Source: Bacillus sp. AFS088145 | GTDB taxonomy: Bacteria; Bacillota; Bacilli; Bacillales; Bacillaceae_G | DNA: 64,000 nucleotides | Reading direction: 5' to 3' | Assembly (NCBI RefSeq): GCF_002564465.1 | Contig: NZ_NUUX01000005.1 | Span: 27,301 to 91,300 of the forward strand | Part shown: positions 61,063-64,000 of the stretch, piece by piece | How positions within the stretch are numbered: the stretch's first letter is position 1 | Layout of the letters: each line of letters begins with the position of its first letter | The notes under the pieces: generated by a model | What the model was told of the DNA's origin: nothing | What the model saw: only the letters and a program-made list of their open reading frames with translations | Databases searched by the model: none | Translations under genes and position numbers: made by a program

Positions 61063-64000
61063 ATGAGCAAGCGAAATTTTAAGGCTTTTAAAGTAATGTC
61101 TACTGCGGCTGTAACATCCTTACTTTTTTCATCATTCACAGTGTTAGCGGAAACAAATAGCAATTCGAATCAGCCAGAAAATCAAATTATCGCAGCTAAA
61201 GATCTACCAACTAATCAGGAGAACGTATCAGAACAGCAAGTCCAAAAGCAAGATCATTACCAATATTCACCTAACGATTCAGTACGAGTGATTGTTGAAA
61301 TGACAGGAGAACCTGTACAAAGTGGCAAAGGAAATGAAACGGAGAAGGAAAAATTAAAGCAATCTCAGCAATTATTGATTCAAGAGATGAAGAAAACGAA
61401 AAATATGAAAATTAAAGAGCGTCATCACTTTGTGACAGGTATTAACGGATTTAGTATGGATACAGAATATAAAAATATTAAAGAAATTGAAAAATTACCA
61501 GGAGTAGCTAGTGTCCAAATTGCGCAAGTCTATCAACCAGCAGCAAATCCAGGTGCATCTATGGTACAAGCCCAAAAGGTATGGGAAGATTTAGGTTACC
61601 ACGGTGAAGGTATGCTAGTTGCAGTTGTAGATTCAGGGGTCGACTATAAACACCAAGATCTAACTCTATCTGACCATGGAAAAGAGAAAGCAAAATATAA
61701 CTCTACTAATATACAAGCCAAATTTGATGAAACAGCCGTAAATGAACGCTGGTATTCAGATAAAGTACCAACTGGCTACGATTGGGCTGACGATGATCAA
61801 GATGTTTTCCCTTATGCCAGCTCACATGGTATGCATGTAACAGGAACGATTGGAGCAAATGGTGCTGATGAAACAGACGGAGTAAAAGGAATTGCACCAG
61901 ACGTGCAAATACTAGCAGAAAAAGTCTTTTCTGATTATTCTTCTGTGGGGGCATATGCGGATGATATCGTAGCAGGAATCAATCATGCAGTCGAAATGAA
62001 TGCCGATGTTATCAACTTAAGCCTAGGCACTGACGGCTCGTTTGTGACTGAAGACGATCCAATCCAAAAAGCAATTCATAATGCCACAGAGAAAGGGGTA
62101 TTAGTAGTAGCAGCTGCTGGAAACGCATACTACAGTTCGAAGAGTGGTACTGTTAAATATAATTCTCTTCCTTATGCTCAAGATCCAGATATTGGAGTAG
62201 TAGGTGCACCAGGTTCAAGTCCTTTTGCTTTGCAAGTTGCTTCTTATGAAGGCGATCAAGTCCATATGGATACACTTAATTTGTCGAATGGAAAATCACT
62301 AATTTATAAACGTATTTCAGGTGCTCAAATGGCTGATGTATTTCCTCAGAATCAAGAAGCGGAGTTAGTGTATGTAGGTAAAGGGGATACTCAGGATTAC
62401 ACTGGAAAAGACGTAACAGGTAAAATAGTAGTAGCTGAACAACAATATATTGGAAGTGAAGCCTATATACAATCCCCTGCTGTACAGAGGGGAGCAAAAG
62501 GACTTATTGTAGTTCCTCTAGCAACACAAGGTGATTATGCTTCATTAAGTCTTAATTCGGGTTACTACATGCCAGGTTTAAGTATAGGGATTGCAGATGG
62601 TAAAGGTTTAATCGATCGCTTGAAATCGGGTGAAAAGATTACGGCACGAGTAGGTAAGGGAACATGGATTGATAATAAAAATAAGGGGAAAATGTCTGAG
62701 TTCTCTTCAATTGGAGCACCACATACCCTTGATTTTAAGCCTGAAATCAGTGCTCCAGGTGGAAAGATTTATTCTACTGTTGTTAATAACAAATATGATA
62801 CATACAGTGGTACATCCATGGCCTCACCTCACGTTGCAGGTGGTGCGGCTCTTGTTTTACAGTCTCTTTATAAAAAAGGACTAACGCATTCAGAAAGTGC
62901 AGCTTTAAAAGCGAAGTTAGCGTTAATGAATACGTCGAATATATTAATGGATCCAAGAACAAATGGAGAAGTTCCTTATTCTCCACGAGTACAAGGATCT
63001 GGTTTCATGCAAATTAAAAATGCGATTAATACGCCTGTCGTTGTCTCAAGAAAAGACACTCCTTTAGAACAAGCTGGTGCTGTAGCATTAAAAGAAATTG
63101 GCAAAAATACAAGTTTTAAATTAAACGTTGAAGCCTTTGATGCACCTAAAGATAAAAATAATAGTGCCGATATCGAATACAATGTTTATGTAGATTTACT
63201 TAAAGATAAAACCGAAACAAAGCAAGGTGATTTTGACAAAGACGGTACGATGGATTTAAGAGATTACTTAACATTAACTAGTGAACGAATAGATGGAGCA
63301 ACAATTACAGTTAATGATAATAAAGTAACCGATAAAACTGGATCATTACTAAAAATTAAACCTGGTCAAACAAAAATGCTAACTGTAAATGTTTCTTTAC
63401 CTGATTCTATAAAGAATGATAGTTTCGTAGAAGGCTTTGTTCGCCTAGTTCCAGTGGATAAAGATAAAGCAGTTCCTATATCAGTTCCATACATGGGCTT
63501 TTACGGGAAGTGGGACGAACCAAGAAATATTGACGCTCCGGCATGGGACAAAAATGCATTTTTACGGGAAACAGCTCTATTCCCTTACTGGGGTGAGAAG
63601 AACTGGCTAGGAAGGCCAACAGATATACCAATTGGTTATGATAAAGCGACCAAAACTTTCAAGGAAGAAAGAATGGCCGACTCTCCATTTGCTGCAAATC
63701 AAGGTGTTTACTCGATTTTTACCGCGCTACGTAATTTAAAACAAGTGCATATGTATGTTGAGGATGTAGCAGGTAAGCAAGTTCGAGACCTTGGTAATTA
63801 CAGTGAAGGAACGGAAGTACCATATCATTTTAGAAAAAATATAATGGCAAATGGTGACTTCTGGTATCCAGGATATGGATGGGATTTGAAAACCGAAGAC
63901 GGAAAATATGCACCAGATGGAAAGTATCAATTTGTTATAGAGAGTACATTAGCTTATGATGGGGCACGACCACAAAAGATGAAAATGCCAATCTATGTAG
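61063..64000 (+). CDS. Second large secreted S8 serine protease (lactocepin-like), partial at right edge
   Basis: Open from an ATG behind AAAAGGAG to the window end, 979 codons so far with no stop. A signal peptide (to about residue 29, TVLA) precedes an I9-type propeptide (about 60-160). The catalytic triad is Asp190 (AVVDSGVD), His255 (SSHGMHVTG) and Ser585 (SGTSMASPHVAGG), with a PA insertion at about 400-540. Beyond lies an Fn3-like region as in PrtP/lactocepin. A DFDKDGTMD calcium-type loop is inserted near residue 725. It likely degrades extracellular protein. The C-terminus is not visible. Confidence 0.9.
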   Translation, partial: MSKRNFKAFKVMSTAAVTSLLFSSFTVLAETNSNSNQPENQIIAAKDLPTNQENVSEQQVQKQDHYQYSPNDSVRVIVEMTGEPVQSGKGNETEKEKLKQSQQLLIQEMKKTKNMKIKERHHFVTGINGFSMDTEYKNIKEIEKLPGVASVQIAQVYQPAANPGASMVQAQKVWEDLGYHGEGMLVAVVDSGVDYKHQDLTLSDHGKEKAKYNSTNIQAKFDETAVNERWYSDKVPTGYDWADDDQDVFPYASSHGMHVTGTIGANGADETDGVKGIAPDVQILAEKVFSDYSSVGAYADDIVAGINHAVEMNADVINLSLGTDGSFVTEDDPIQKAIHNATEKGVLVVAAAGNAYYSSKSGTVKYNSLPYAQDPDIGVVGAPGSSPFALQVASYEGDQVHMDTLNLSNGKSLIYKRISGAQMADVFPQNQEAELVYVGKGDTQDYTGKDVTGKIVVAEQQYIGSEAYIQSPAVQRGAKGLIVVPLATQGDYASLSLNSGYYMPGLSIGIADGKGLIDRLKSGEKITARVGKGTWIDNKNKGKMSEFSSIGAPHTLDFKPEISAPGGKIYSTVVNNKYDTYSGTSMASPHVAGGAALVLQSLYKKGLTHSESAALKAKLALMNTSNILMDPRTNGEVPYSPRVQGSGFMQIKNAINTPVVVSRKDTPLEQAGAVALKEIGKNTSFKLNVEAFDAPKDKNNSADIEYNVYVDLLKDKTETKQGDFDKDGTMDLRDYLTLTSERIDGATITVNDNKVTDKTGSLLKIKPGQTKMLTVNVSLPDSIKNDSFVEGFVRLVPVDKDKAVPISVPYMGFYGKWDEPRNIDAPAWDKNAFLRETALFPYWGEKNWLGRPTDIPIGYDKATKTFKEERMADSPFAANQGVYSIFTALRNLKQVHMYVEDVAGKQVRDLGNYSEGTEVPYHFRKNIMANGDFWYPGYGWDLKTEDGKYAPDGKYQFVIESTLAYDGARPQKMKMPIYV

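Noticed and set aside
61706-63182. Several minus-strand frames opposite the second S8 protease
   Set aside because: The plus-strand frame is continuous from 61063 to the edge with signal peptide and full catalytic triad, so the opposite frames are shadows.

Overview
The window is a low-GC Gram-positive chromosome segment, almost certainly from a spore-forming Bacillaceae (Bacillus sensu lato). The evidence is an AT-rich composition, strong AAAGGAGG-type ribosome binding sites, frequent TTG starts, a leucyl-tRNA T-box, a gamma-type SASP-like gene, and a gene order close to the B. subtilis yt- region. I cannot fix the species. No rRNA, tRNA, prophage, insertion sequence or CRISPR array was seen.

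Positions 1-22,700 are mostly core genes: the tRNA wobble-uridine pair mnmM/mnmL (ytqB/ytqA), ytzC, an SspE-like small spore protein, an MFS exporter, T-box-controlled leuS, a rhodanese, ytfP, murJ (ytgP), ytzG, ytzE, pepV, an MFS gene with thpR (ytlP), the pullulanase amyX, ytmP, ytzH, trmB, ytnP, ytzB and ytoP.

Positions 22,750-29,550 look like an inserted accessory operon. It encodes a lipoprotein binding protein, an alkaline-phosphatase-superfamily phosphoesterase, two permeases, an ABC ATPase and a DeoR regulator, followed by a Cof-type HAD phosphatase. Upstream lie 11-bp-spaced TTAACA-like repeats resembling a PhoP box, so I infer phosphate-regulated uptake and hydrolysis of an organophosphorus compound. 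Core genes then resume: DUF84 NTPase, ytpP, ytpQ, ytpR, sftA with an unusually long repetitive acidic linker, a nicotinate phosphoribosyltransferase, and murC.

Positions 38,600-49,530 are accessory. They hold a solA-like oxidase, a nine-copy ~21-bp iteron-like array (39,817-39,992), and an MFS / ammonia-lyase-like / AraC cluster. The lyase-like protein lacks the Ala-Ser-Gly triad that forms the MIO cofactor, and also the usual active-site Tyr; this is the most unusual gene here. A divergent SDR/MerR pair with a textbook 19-bp-spacer promoter follows, then a WGxxGxxG-type surface protein, a CtaG/DUF2243 membrane pair and another MFS gene.

Positions 49,600-53,660 hold an MBL hydrolase and an NHEJ operon: ku, a stand-alone ATP-dependent ligase, and a separate LigD-type polymerase carrying a second OB-like domain. 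An RNase J-family gene and a small hypothetical gene follow on the minus strand. The window ends with two large secreted S8 proteases. The first carries cohesin-like and dockerin-like modules; the second runs off the right edge.
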